Shown here one piece after another: positions 45,910-57,749 of a stretch of DNA of 64,000 nt. The stretch covers positions 103,803,142 to 103,867,141 of the forward strand of contig CM049306.1 in assembly GCA_026874595.1 (NCBI GenBank), written 5' to 3'. Position 1 is the first letter of the stretch. Every line of letters begins with the position of its first letter. A model generated the notes under the pieces. It saw only the letters and a program-made list of their open reading frames with translations. It was not told the DNA's origin and ran no database searches. The translations under genes and the position numbers were made by a program. The stretch comes from Sipunculus nudus. Taxonomy: Eukaryota; Annelida; Sipuncula; Golfingiida; Sipunculidae.

Positions 45910-47095
45910 AATGCGTAAGCTGTTCGTTTTATCAAAACCTAAATATATTACACAAGACAATAGTCCCGTATTTGCAAAATAACTTGACATGCATATTTCC
46001 AATGTATTATTTATGTGTTTTTCATTAGACGTTATGCACATGAACAAAAAAAAACCTTGACGTTTCATCTGCAGTTAAGGACAGTAAATATTTCATTTCC
46101 ATCTTTACGTAATTTCAGAACGTAAGGTGATTTTTTTTTTTAAATTCAGGACACTTTATCTATTCTTCTGTGTCCGGCGATACGTAATAATTCATTTTAA
46201 TGTAAATTTTGACAAGTGGCATTGTATTTTTTGCAAATTATGGCATTTCAAGGCTTTTTATTAAATCATGACTAAGTGAACATAGTATACTGTTAAAACA
46301 TTAAAATACACAGGAAAGAATGTTTCGATAATCCCTATACTTTATTGAAAATAAACACAAAATTCTTGCACTTATATTAATATGATGCATACAGGGATAA
46401 CTTTTTAACTATTTTACTTTTTAATTGCATGAAGTAAAATGAGTGTATAGACATGCGTGCGTTATACGTGCAGTATTAACTGTTCCTTTGCTGGGACAGG
46501 TCCATTGGTATACGCCGGGGGAAGGATTGACCATGGGCCAAGTTGCGACGCGCTAGACGTTTGCGAAAATATTGTGAATTCCTTAAGATTTATAGAAAAT
46601 ATATGGAAAATGTCCCTTAAGACACATTTGGCATTGTCTCATTAATTCAAAACGAAATTAACAGGCATTTCCGAGGCGTAGCCTCAGAATTATTCAGTTA
46701 CCACCAATTATACATTTAGCATATTACAGTTCTTATGTTGGGACCCGCCCGTGGGACGGGCTTTCAACAGGCGAGTTGACAAGGACCGAAAACATAAGGG
46801 TCAATTACTCGGGGTCAATGAGCCTTAAAGATGAATTACAACACTGATTGTTTTTGTCAGTTCTGCATGGCAGGCTCTGGTCATTATGGCAGGTGATCTA
46901 ACTTTTCTTGTCCCATATGCGGCATATTTTCCTTTGTTCTGACTGTAGTTTCAAATCTGCTTGCAACACAGGGTCATGAAAAGTGACCATGCAAGTGGAG
47001 TTGCATGGCGATTTTCCAAATATGGCAAAGATCTGGTGCGTAGCCCAAAAAATGACACGCGTGACCTTTCGACCATGGATGTGGCATGTGGGACA
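45910..47095. other. no gene recognised
   Basis: Mostly AT-rich. A short hairpin-like phrase CCCGCCCGTGGGACGGGC lies near 46746. Open frames are short and without domains. Confidence 0.5.
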
Positions 47096-47104
47096 AATCA
47101 GTTT

Positions 47105-47200
47105 TAGCCAAATGAAATGTAAAGCAAGCCAAGAGATTTGCTCGGCTTGTGTCAATCATCAAGCAAATTCACGGCTTGCATTACATTTCATTTGGCTATA
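47105..47200. repeat. inverted repeat (hairpin) abutting Gypsy element 2
   Basis: TAGCCAAATGAAATGTAAAG at 47105 is mirrored by the reverse complement of TTACATTTCATTTGGCTA at about 47181-47198. The match extends inward over GCAAGCC and a TTTGCT segment, giving arms of about 38 bases with few mismatches and a loop of about 20. The outer arm ends ten bases before the LTR. Confidence 0.8.
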
Positions 47201-47209
47201 ACCAATACC

Positions 47210-47384
47210 TGCTGGCGTTTGCGAGTGGTCGAATAACGGAACAACACCGTCTATAGTCCAAACAGAGAACTTTTATCCCCGTCCGTTACACACGCTTTGA
47301 GAACACGTTGACACACTATCTGAGCGTGACCTCTGTACCATGCTTAAAACACACATTCTAAATAGTATACTGTACATGTTATCA
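47210..47384 (-). repeat. Gypsy element 2 LTR (3' in element orientation)
   Basis: A shorter copy of the pair. It lacks a block of about 45 bases that the other LTR has around 49725-49770, and ends ACTGTACATGTTATCA. No clear target-site duplication is visible. Confidence 0.78.
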
Positions 47385-47736
47385 CTCCTTTTTTATTTTA
47401 ATTTTAGTCACCCTTTTAATTACTGATTGATCTTGCTTACATTTTTATTTTTTTAAATATTACTGAGTGTAAAACATATTTACCTTATAGAAACCAGTTT
47501 GTGCCGAAGAAAAAAATATTATAAAGACCGCAAAATTACAATTGCAACATATTTCGACTTAATGTGTTTATACGCATATCGGACAAGGAGTACCTTGAAG
47601 TAAGACAGTACCCAAATACATTTAAGTTACTGCCCAGTAGTTAACACATGCAAATAAGTTATCAGATCACTTTACAGTCTTGTTTATCATGTTTATTTTA
47701 GACTAAGTCTTTCAGGTAAGCTGGTTGACTCCTGAC

Positions 47737-48600
47737 TCATGAGGATCTGCGAACATCACTAGAGTGAGCGGGAGGCATACACGCTTGATCAGAAGTCATC
47801 ACATCATGACTAATCGAGTCAATGTCGACATCATCTTTATATCTTGAATTCTCGGAGATAGATCGGCGATCAGGTATTTTTGCGTATATTTTCTTGAAGT
47901 CGGAAGAGTTACGGGTTACAATATGATCTTCTCTCGCAGCAGTGATCCTCGATCCGTTCACCTTTGTAACCTCGTATGGTTCAGGATTGAATGAGGAATG
48001 AGCTTGCCTTGTTGCAAGTTTTTCACGAGGACAGTATCGCCTTCTCTCAATGTTGACGGCTTGATATTTCTATGATGCTCAGCGTGCCTTTTCATTTTGA
48101 CATTTGCCTGGTGATCGTTGACGCGAATGTCCGTATTCATCTCGTCACTTTAAAGAGTCAATGAACGAATCTTGTACCTCATTGGCCGGTTGAACACCAC
48201 CTGTGCCGGGGAAGTTATTAGTTGAGCTGTGCGGGGTGCACCTATACTTTCTGAGAAATGTATACAGCTCCTGTTTCCATGCAAGTCCTTCATTTTGCGC
48301 GGTTTGTACGACTTTCCCCAGTGTTCAGGCCAATATGGAGTCACTTTGTGATGCTGAAATCCCACATAATCAGCCTACTGGGCAAAATCATCACCATTAA
48401 ACGGAGGGCCTTTATCAGATCGAACTATTTCTGGTATCCCATATGCCGAAAACAATCTTTCCAGTTTTGGGATTACGGCTCTCGAAGACGTGGAAGATGC
48501 TATCTCTACTTCAGGAAAACGAGAATAATCATCGACGATGACTAGAAGGTAATCCTGCAGAAGTTTATATGATTTTCTGGTAGTTCACTCATCTGTAAAG
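47737..48600 (-). pseudogene. Gypsy element 2 integrase relic
   Basis: On the - strand about 48430-48310 carries a core fragment with IVRSDKGPPFNGDDF and GFQHHKVTPYWPE (second catalytic Asp region). Then follow VFNRPMRYKIRSL, and at 48140-47960 the C-terminal block KMKRHAEHHRNIKPSTLREG and DTVLVK. Several frame changes and stops interrupt it. The stretch from about 48600 to 48900 is too decayed to read with confidence. Confidence 0.8.
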
Positions 48601-48920
48601 GTTCACTTCTTGTCACCTTTGCTGTAGCTTGGAAGGATATACAAAAACGTACTTTCTCTTCAACTTGACGGCTCATAGTAGGGAAATACATCTTTTAACG
48701 CAACAACGTTTTTTGTTAGGTAAATTGTCAGGTCAAAATGTAGTTTTCTGAATTACTGAAAATCACTTTGAAGCCGGCTCCTTGGGAATTATACCAGCGT
48801 CCAGTCTCGATTGCTTTGATAACAGCCTGTAAAGTCGGGTCAGTCTGGGTCTATAACTGAATTTCTTCCATTGTCAGTGCTTTGATGATTGACGATAAAT
48901 TCAAAATATTCCTCAGCCAC

Positions 48921-49450
48921 TTACTCTTGCCAGCTGCTATCATTTTTCAGGGCACTAGGATGACAGGACATATAATCCGCTGGATTATCTCTTCCTAGCT
49001 TGTATATGATAGTAATGCTGTAAGGTTGCAGTCTAAGTGACCACCCTTCTAATCTGGTTGACAATTTGATCCTTGATCTCCTGAACATATACGTCAACGG
49101 CTTATGGTCTGTGATTACAGTGACATCTTGACCAAAAATGTATAGATGGATTTTCTCACATGCCCAAACGATGGCGAGGGCTTCTCTCTCAGTTTGGGAA
49201 TATCTACCTATACTACTGATGACAATGATCTTGAAGCATAACAAATGAATTTCCGTGTTTCACTGTCTGCGTCTTTCTATATGAGCACACCCCAAGTCCG
49301 ACTGGGCTTGCATCGACTATGACTACTGTGGTCTGTTTGGGTCAAAATAGGCCATTACGGAGTCACTGGTGAGACAATCTTTGAGTGACTGTAGGGCTCT
49401 GTCTTGCTCTTTGCCCATAACCAAGCGATGTTGACTCTACGTGTGCATCG
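48921..49450 (-). pseudogene. Gypsy element 2 RT end and RNase H
   Basis: The - strand frame ending at 48921 has RYSQTEREALAIVWACEK, then HLYIFGQDVTVITDHKPLTY (RNase H acidic landmarks) and RDNPADYMSCHPS. Upstream, in broken frames at 49260-49430, are KEQDRALQSLKDCLTSDSVM and a VDASP-like motif. The ITDHKPL form differs from the TDNNPL form of element 1, so the elements come from separate Gypsy lineages. Confidence 0.85.
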
Positions 49451-49610
49451 TATGGCTGGTATTACGGGTAAGCACTTGAGCCGGACATGGCAGCTATTTG
49501 ATTTAGAGCATATAGCGGGGACTTGACTGATTTATGCATTTGACAGTTTTCTCCCCTTAGTTTTTAGTCCTGACTGAATTCCAGCCGATCGTCGCCTTTG
49601 TAACATTTCT

Positions 49611-49829
49611 TGCTGGTGTTTGCGAGTGCTCGAATAACGGTACAACACCGTGTATTGTAAAACAAAGGACTTTTATTCCGTTACACAGACATTGAGAATG
49701 GTATCTGAGAGTGACCTCTGACCTTTAGACCCATGTCATCAATTAATATTGCATCTGGCATAAGGTGTAACGGAATATTCGTTACCATGCTCTGAATCAC
49801 ACATTATAAATAGAATACTGTACATAACA
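49611..49829 (-). repeat. Gypsy element 2 LTR (5' in element orientation)
   Basis: The longer LTR copy, TGCTGGTGTTTGCGAGTGCT to TACTGTACATAACA. Read on the element strand it starts TGTTATGTACAGTA and ends CCAGCA. Confidence 0.78.
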
Positions 49830-50099
49830 GGTGGTATTAAACACTTTAATTTATATGTTATTAGCATAATCTTAACCAAAATTGATTGTGTTGGTCTATT
49901 ATATATGTTAATCTTTTACCAGTCAAAGTTAAAAGCATTATATCTAACTATTGATTGCTGAAATAAGGACTGACTGGATTCACTGCATACAGGCCTGAAT
50001 TGCGTTGAAACGGGATTTACGATGTGCAAATAACAATACACTCAGAAAAAATATAAAAGTCATTCAAAAGACCAAAAATTCGACTCTTAAATAATTTTG

Positions 50100-51190
50100 T
50101 ACGGGTGCATTTTAAAAGAGACCTGAATCCATCTGTGTTTTCTACAAAAAGTGGATTCCATTTTTTAAAGTGTAATTATATATCCTTTCTTCTGAGCAAT
50201 ATTTCTTTCTGTGGTATATATCTGTTCAGTATTCTGTACTTTGTCATTAATCGATTCATTGTTAAGAGATTACCTTTTTTGTCTATTAAGTAGGCGAATT
50301 TACGGATACCATCATTATACCAATGCCTTTAACAACTAAGATGTATTAAATCGCTGTACCATATTTTCTCGTTAATAACATCCTGAACAGGTAAGAGGTT
50401 GTTTTGCTATAAAAAATTTGAAGAAATGCCAATATATCTCTATACTTTGGCGACAGATTGCTTGATGTCGATTCGAAAGAGCGGCATGTTAAAATGGCAT
50501 AATACAGTTACCCTTAAGTATGTTCTTACTAAATGTGGCAATACCGAGTCCTGGTCTTTAATGAGACGGGAAAGCCAGGCAATTTTTATAGATTTAATCA
50601 GAATATCTACATGTTTACCGGATTCAGTATCAGCCACAAAGCACGGTGTGTCATCGCCCAGCTATGATATCTTTATTTCTTTCCCCTTTATATTTATTCC
50701 TTTTATTCTATTGTTTTGTCAAATATTGTTAGCTCGTATTTATATGCTGGGGATGAATAAATAAAGTGATAAAGGACAGCCCTGGCGGACACCTCGTTCT
50801 ATCATGAATAAAGAAGAAAGTTAACCATTATTTTGTATCGTACTGGAGGCAATAAACTATAAGATTTGACCCACGATATCATTTCAGTTAAATTTCTCAA
50901 GCGTTTTCTCAATGAATGGCCATTCTAATTTGTCAAAAGCTTTCTCATAATCAAGCAGGAGAATAATATTACTGATATTTTTATTGCTAGTATTAGTAAG
51001 ATTGATAATATCTTGAATTATCCTTATATTTTCTCAAATGTAAAGCTCTGGTATAAAACCAGTCTGATCAGTATGAATCAGATTTGACAACATCTTTTTT
51101 TTTTATACGATTTGCAATTATTTTTGCTTATATCTAGAATCAATAGGTAGAACCGATATCGGTCTCAAATTTTCTATAAAAGCTTTCGAT
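50100..51190 (-). pseudogene. L1-like LINE reverse transcriptase relic
   Basis: Read on the - strand from about 51180: RPISVLP-like sequence, HTDQTGFI, ILLLDYEKAFDKLEWPFIEK, then GVRQGCPLS (the conserved RT block before the catalytic site), and a degraded DDT-containing segment. C-terminal blocks IAWLSRLIKDQDSVLPHL and KFAYLIDKKGNLLTM follow, like those of L1/Tx1-type LINEs. It is full of stops and frame changes. The 3' end of the element should be near 50000-50100. No endonuclease domain is seen to the right of 51190. Confidence 0.8.
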
Positions 51191-51299
51191 CTTTTCCCGA
51201 GGTGTTTTCTTCCTGATTAATTTTGCAAGTTGCCTATTTGGAAGACCTATTTTTTTCTTTTCGCCCTTTTTTAAGTGATATAAGTTCATATCTTGTCAT

Positions 51300-51625
51300 A
51301 TCTCGTGCTATTTGCCGGCAAACGAGAACACACGACCATTCAAATTAATGTTCATATTTCTGTCATTTTCTTGCAGTTCTCGTCAAATCTCACATCGTTT
51401 TTCATCAAATGATGAAGATACATCCCATCACCGTAACTGTAAGTGGCGCCAGGGTGTGGACCGTAAGTTACGGCAGCTGAAGAGCAGATTGCAGTTAGGA
51501 ACATGTGCAGTCGTCCATGAAGCTCACGAAATTTCAAAAAGGTTAACCCTATTATTGTTATTGGTCATTTTTAAAGCTAGAGAGGTCTAGTTTTTTTGCA
51601 TCATGTAGAGTTTAATTAGTACTAG
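51300..51625. repeat. old dispersed repeat, related to 29430 and 31850
   Basis: Shared blocks are ATCAAATGATGA(A/C)GATACAT with 31850-31870, and CATTTTTAAAGCT(T/A)GAGAGGTCTA plus GCATCATGTAG(C/A)G with 29430-29470. These are fragments of the same element as 29100-32430. Confidence 0.65.
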
Positions 51626-51812
51626 AAATTACGCACGGTTTTGGGCGAGCATTTAGTTCTGATGTCAAATAGTCTGTCATAGTTTCATCGCTTGGGTGTA
51701 CAATGTTACTGTCTCTTTGAATCCGACATTTGGTATAAGTGTTCTGTCTCTGAGTTAACCTTGTGTCGGTGTCTGAATAACCTGGACGAATACGTTCTTG
51801 TCCGAATGGTGG

Positions 51813-51925
51813 AATGTCTTCGGACAAACCCGGAGCATATGTATGTCAAAAATCACGGCAAACCGTAGTGTCAGAGGAGACGTAAATTCATACAAATCGC
51901 GTTACGCTATTAATATATAGATCCA
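51813..51925 (+). repeat. repeat terminus ending CGCTATTAATATATAGAT, copy 1
   Basis: It shares CGGACAAACCC, CATATGTATGTC, AAAATCACGGCAA, GTCAGAGGAGA-type and TTACGCTATTAATATATAGA blocks with 53685-53793. The sequences on either side are unrelated, so the shared part is a mobile or dispersed unit. Confidence 0.78.
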
Positions 51926-53684
51926 TTATATGCATGGTGTTATGCATAAAACTCTAATTGAAGCCGAGAGGTTGGCCGGAGAATTTTCGAAGAATTTGAT
52001 ATGTTAAATAAAATCATTTTTTATATGAAAATATATATTATGCTGAACATCGCCATTTAAAGGTGCCCTCCGCGCTCGTGAATCCGCCAGTAAGGGAACC
52101 TGTTATCTTGCATGGTAGTACAGTACAGCGCTGAGACGTGATCTCGATAATTGCATTCCGGTTATTACGCACAAAAATTGAGCACTCACATGGTCGGGCA
52201 ATCCCGCTGCGCAAAAGTTCTTGGTAGCATTATGTTATGTGGTACATTTAATGACTGTATATATTTTTAAATATCACGCACTCCTTTCTGTTTGAAAGCT
52301 GAGCCAAAGTTTTCCAGTGAGACAGTCACTGCGTTCAGGCAGTGTGTTAAACCCGGATCCCACTCCGGATTCCGGAACCCAAGAAAAATTTGTAATTCTT
52401 AAACTCTCATGGTAATTTGTCCAGATATTTTAGCATAATCGTATCTAAAGCCATATTTAATATTATGTTTGGTTAAAACATACAAAATAGTCTGTTTTGC
52501 AACAAAATTTGATAAAGAAAAAAAAAAAAAAACACTTACGGACCATGGGGCACGGACCTCACGGATTACACGGACCCCGTTTTCTCGTTGTTTTACCATT
52601 TCTTTAGTACATACATGTATTTTACATCACGTTTAGCCATGACACATTTGTGGTTTATTATTGTGTTTGTATCTGTATTTTAACATTTCTGTCTCAGTTT
52701 TTATTCATAATTTTATATTTGCTATTTATTTCATTTGTGTAGCGTTTTAAAAAGTATTATAATTTAAAACATTTACAAAATCATTATTTTGGAACCTGTA
52801 GTTGCTTGAAATGCTTGAAATCAACAATTCCTTTCGGTATTTATATTATTGCCAACTTTAAAATTGCATGGTTGTTATGAACGGAGCACGAAACCTGTTG
52901 TTATGTGGAAGTGCTCTGATATATCAGTCTCAGGTCCGCTCAACTGTTAGTGCACTTCAAATTAAATCTCCCCCACTGTGTCCGCACTATTATTTTTTTA
53001 ATTTAAAACAACAAATACTATATTTAGTGTGTGACATGAGTGCTATTTTTGTCCTCTTTTAGTCATAAATAAAAATATGAGCGGTGGTTACTAGGGTCCG
53101 TCAAAATTGAACAGTCGGCAAATTCAAGTAAATGAGGTCCGTCTTCATCGAAATATTTTTGTAATTATAAATCATTCAGTGAATCGGTCATTTACAAATG
53201 TGCAACATTAAGGGACTTTGCTCTGTCCTTACATCAACAATAGTGGTGTTTTTATCGGTATTAATAATGGAAAATGAGGAAATAGGTTTATGGGGTCCGG
53301 GGACCGTGGGGTTCGGGTTTTAAACACTACCCTGCATTCACTACCGCTCGGAAAATTTTCATTTTTTGAAAGATCCCCCTTTTGAGCATTTTCCTCACGC
53401 GAGATCTCCTTGTGCACAATAGACCTTTTCGCTGCGCGGAGGTTGCCTTTTGAGAAGGGATCACCAATGGGGATTATTTCGGGCCGGTCACCGCAAATTT
53501 AAGAAAAGCCTAGATAGGGCCCCCGGAGAAAAACTCTGTCCCGCTATCAAACACTCTGTGGACATTGTGTTACCAGGCCCGAAGACACAAAGAAAAGAGG
53601 CGCCCGCGGGGGAGCAAATATTAAAATTATTAATTATGCACGTAATACGCAAATATTGCAAATAAAAGTGGGTGGAATCTATTC
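51926..53684. other. no gene recognised
   Basis: AT-rich intergenic sequence. At 52540-52580 the word CGGACC recurs several times, and at 52345-52375 CCGGATCC / CCGGATTCCGG form a small palindromic cluster. There is nothing I can name. Confidence 0.45.
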
Positions 53685-54095
53685 GGACAAACCCTGACCA
53701 TATGTATGTCGAAAATCACGGCAATCCGTACGGCGGTATCAGAGGAGATACGGAATATCACAAAAATCTCCTTACGCTATTAATATATAGATTACACGAT
53801 TTTATTTCGTCTTCGGAAATTACCACCAGGGGCGCTGTACGTGATTTTTGGGAGATTCCTTTAATGATGGTCCAGAGGCCCTAATTTTGAAATAGACTTG
53901 AAGACTCATGCACCATATCTTATGCAGTAATATCTCGAAACGAATTTTTCATTTTTGGAATAAAGCCACCACGGATCGCTGCGCCCTTACCACCTCAAAA
54001 ATCATTTTTGTCACATAACTTCAAAATTATATACAATGTAAGGTGAAAACTTTTATTACTTGAACTGAAACAAGGGTCCATGGGCTAATGTTCCC
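53685..54095 (+). repeat. repeat terminus copy 2 plus module fragment
   Basis: 53685-53793 is the partner of 51813-51925. From 53865 to 54090 the sequence resembles modules at 29510-29740 (CCAGAGGCCCTAATTTTGAA, then ATCTCGAAAC..TTTTTCATTTTT..AATAAAGCC). Confidence 0.68.
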
Positions 54096-54099
54096 CGAG

Positions 54100-54785
54100 A
54101 CTTAGCTAGCGGTTTTTTACCTCACATCACTGAACCACGAAAACAAATTGAAAACCTTATAAGATAATTGAATGACACCTTAGAATCAATACATACTTAT
54201 GAGAGAGAAGATAGATCCCATTTGCAATTCGAGCATGACCTTGTTTGGAATGATCTTGTGTATACATTTTTCGAGAGAAATTTGTACAAATGAATCGATT
54301 TACGGATTTCCCCAAATATATGGTTTTATTCATATCATTTATAATATTCCAGTTCCAGTTGAATAAAAATCTGTCAATGCAGTTGTTCACAGGAAGGCAT
54401 TATGTTCATGCATGGACCCGTTATGCTTTTAAGAACCTATACTTTAACCACATACTACACGGTTAACACACACACAAAAAAAAAACATCACCTTTGTCTG
54501 ACTTTGTGGATGCTGAAAATGATGTTTTTGCCCCCAAACATCGAGAATTCAGATGACCGTGAATTAATTTCGTGTTTCCGAAGAGACCTGCCTAGGGCCT
54601 CTCAGGGTATATTAAGTAAGAAGTCTCTAAGCTCAACAGTTACGAATTGTAAACGCTAAAGATTAGTCAGTATAGTTCAAGATAAGGCCCTGGCTGCCAT
54701 TTTTTTATTTATGCTAATTAAGGACTCATTTCAATTGTAATATTTTATTAGGCTTTAAGTATTTTTATCCAGGAATATTACCGAC
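54100..54785. other. no gene recognised
   Basis: AT-rich, with an A run at about 54475-54485. No exon or repeat boundary seen. Confidence 0.45.
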
Positions 54786-55106
54786 ATTATGGGACAAGTA
54801 GAGCTCATCCTGATTGGTGGGATGAAGAGTAAGACGGCAATCATTATGGGACAAGTAGAGCTCATCCTGATTGGTGGGATGAAGAGTAAGAGACGGCAAT
54901 CATTATGGGACAAGTAGAGCTCGTCCTGATTGGTGGGATGAAGAGTAAGACGGCAATCATTATGGGACAAGAAGAGCTCATCCTGATTGGTGGGATGAAG
55001 AGTGTAAAACGGCAATCATTATGGGATAAGTAGTGCTCATCCTGATTGGTGGGATGAAGTGTAAGGCGGCAATCATTATGGGACAAGTAGTGCTCATCCT
55101 GAGTGA
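54786..55106. repeat. 59-bp tandem array, about 5.5 copies
   Basis: The unit is ATTATGGGACAAGTAGAGCT, CATCCTGATTGGTGGGATGA, then AGAGTAAGACGGCAATC. Copies differ by single substitutions and one or two inserted bases, so this is a young minisatellite. The - strand open frames over it are the repeat read in shifting frames. Confidence 0.95.
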
Positions 55107-56885
55107 ATAACCATTGGAAAATTTCCAGCCCCTAATGGTTTTAATTGGATTTAATATTTCCTTTATAAGAAATTATGAAGACATTTTTTTAATGAATATA
55201 TCGGGAAATTTTAAATAACATATTTTCAGGTTTGCTGATGAAGAAATATTATCAAAAGCGAATCAGGGTACCGTACAGCATACTGCGCTGCGTTTGTTTT
55301 CCGAGGTTAAACATCAAACTACCTAACAAAAAGAAGAGGCAGGTTTTATTCTATATAGTTTTCACTTATTTAACAACATGGTTTTACCTATCCTTTTATA
55401 CGGAGGTAAATTATGGGGTTAAACTAAGATTTAATTGTTAGAGATATAGATATAGATTTGGTAATTTTACCTTAAATTTTTAGAACAAACGCTAGAAATA
55501 TAAGAGGTAGGTGAATGTGGCTGCTCCCGTTATTAATCAAATACGCGATACAGTGTCATGAATATTGTGTTCAATTTAGATATGAATGATGATGAAAATT
55601 CAGATGTAAAAATCACTATACAGCAATAGAACAGTGACGGCGAGATTTTGAACAAGAAGAAAAAACACGTATATTTTGTTAAAGAAAAGGTTATATCATT
55701 ATCGAAGATGAACCTCATTCTACGACTGAGCGCCTTTTGTACACAGAACACGTTTATTTTGTTAAAGAAAGGGTTATAAAAATAACTAAGTTGAACCTCA
55801 CTTAATAACGTGTTCTTTGTACACAGAACACGTTAATTTTGTTTAAGAAATATTTAAAATATTATCGAAGATTTATTTCAAAGATGTTTTATTAGGATAA
55901 TTGTACACTCTAGGATATTAACTAAAACATGTACAACACTATGCAAACGAGGATATGACAATGGCAATTATGAGGTAAGTATTTATAAAAAATAAAATGT
56001 TCTGCTACATTAAACTCTGTATAAGGGCTGAAAAAGTCTTTGTAAAAGTCAGAAATCCAACTAAGTGGCAACTGATCCATAAGACAAGGGCAAGCATAAT
56101 AAAAAGAAGATATAAGTATAAGTATACATCTAACTATAAAATATTAGGTGGCGTCCATAAAGTCTTCACTCTCCGAGGCTGACTTGAAAATAAGCTGATA
56201 CAAGACAGGGATAGGAATAATAAAAAACAAGACATTAACACATAAATGAAAATACAAAGCATGATATTGGTGAACTCAATGACTATAAACTAAAACAATA
56301 CAGCACATATTTAAATTACGAGAAATCTAATAAGATGGCGTATATCAGGTAAGAGTACATATAATTATAAAATGTTCTGTATCGAACTTTTGTACAAGTA
56401 CTTAAAATGATCGATATCTGAGGTGGTCTTTAAACTAAATGGCAGGTGATTCCAAAGACAAGGCCCAGCGTAACAAAAACTGGACATAAAACATTCACTT
56501 CTGGGTATAGGTAAGGTTAAATTGAGGTTAGCAGAAGATTTCTTGTATGGAATCTCTTCATAATTAAGAGCATTTTTTATATATACAGGTACGTCTTAAG
56601 ATAAATATTCATATACAAGTACACACATATAGTAGCGATACCTTTGCTCCACAGTCATCTAACCTAGTTTGTTAATTAAAGACGCAGACGATATGTTGCT
56701 GTCAACTTTTTTGTTACGATGCCTGCAGCCTTATTCAGTAGTTTTTGAATTCGACTTAAATACGATTCGAAACAATTGCCCCGAACAGATATACAGTACT
56801 TGATGTGCCTCTGAAAAAATTTTTAAACTGGAAGTTTGAATTATTTTACTAAGTCGGAAGAGAAGCCCTAATTTAGATTAAACTT
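55107..56885. other. AT-rich, no intact gene; outlying units of the 83-bp repeat
   Basis: Two diverged units of the 83-bp repeat lie at about 55730-55870 (TTTTGTACACAGAACACGTT, then TTTGTTTAAGAAA). Two related stretches at about 56030-56090 and 56410-56475 share AACTAAGTGGCAACTGATCC / AACTAAATGGCAGGTGATTC and CAAGG; on the evidence seen these are diverged copies of a non-coding repeat. Confidence 0.5.
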
Positions 56886-57420
56886 TATGATGGAGCGCCT
56901 TTGTACACATAACACGTTTCTTTTGTTTGAGAAATGGTTATAATATTATCGAAGATGGGCCTCACGTTTTGATGCAGCGCCTTTTGTACACAGAACAAAT
57001 TTCTTTTGTTTAAGTAATGCTTATAATATTATCGAAGATGAACCTCACGTTTTGATGCAGCTCTTTTTGTACACAGCACACGTGCTTTTGTTTAAGAAAT
57101 GGTTATAATATTATCGAAGATGAATCTCACATTTTGATGCAGCGCCTTTTGTACACAGAACACGTTTCTTTTGTTTAAGAAATGGTTATAATATTATCGA
57201 CGTAACCTAACGTTTTGATGCAGCGTTTTTTCTACACAGAACACGTTAATTTTGTTTAAGAAATGGTTATAATATTATCGAAGATGAACCTCACGTTTTG
57301 ATGCAGCGCTTTTTGTACACAGAACACGTTGCTTTTGTTTATGAAATGGTTATAATATTATCGAAGATTAACCTTACTTTTTCGATGGAGCGCCTTCTGT
57401 ACACAGATTTCAGGAAAAAG
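56886..57420. repeat. 83-bp tandem array, about six copies
   Basis: The unit is TGATGCAGCGCCTTTTGTAC, ACAGAACACGTTTCTTTTGT, then TTAAGAAATGGTTATAATAT and TATCGAAGATGAACCTCACG. Divergence among copies is higher than in the 59-bp array. It ends about 500 bases downstream of the sulfotransferase stop. Confidence 0.92.
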
Positions 57421-57743
57421 TATATACAGAAGAAATATCATGTCCAAAATGAAAACAATTTTGAAGATCATTAATTTATTACAAATATGGCAGTTTTTAT
57501 ATTTCATGCCTTTATAAAGGGATTAGTAGTTTATCGTAGTTGAGACTTTTATTTAGTATAATTTTAAAGATGAAAATGTTCAATGAAAAGGATATAAACG
57601 TGAGAATTCTTAAATATATTCAATAGTGTTTTCATTGAGACTATGTCATAGTTTTCTTGACAAGTTTATATGTATTTATAATTATGTGTATTTTGCTCAT
57701 TAATGTACTTTATGTAATGCTATGTATGTTGTATCATTAATTA

Positions 57744-57749
57744 TTTATT
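57744..57749 (-). promoter_or_regulatory. candidate poly(A) signal of sulfotransferase gene
   Basis: TTTATT on the + strand is AATAAA on the gene strand, about 200 bases beyond the stop codon. Other AT-rich options exist nearby. Confidence 0.4.

Larger units (their letters stand above)
47210..49829 (-). mobile_element. Gypsy element 2, internally deleted, minus strand
   Basis: Direct repeats at 47210-47384 and 49611-49829 are the LTRs. They share TGCTGG(C/T)GTTTGCGAGTG, TCGAATAACGG(A/T)ACAACACCG, GAGTGACCTCTG-like and ATACTGTACAT blocks. Between them, on the - strand, only the RT end, RNase H and integrase remain. Just inside the LTR at 49580-49605, GGCGACGATCGGCTGG may be the decayed primer-binding site. 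Gag, protease and most of RT are gone. At about 2.6 kb it is roughly half the usual length. It is a different lineage from element 1, judging by RNase H. Confidence 0.85.

Noticed and set aside
50399-50764. Plus-strand 121-residue frame
   Set aside because: It is the antisense of the L1-like LINE relic, whose minus-strand motifs are clear.
54786-55106. CRISPR-like array
   Set aside because: Units follow each other without unique spacers, and the setting is a eukaryotic genome. It is a minisatellite.
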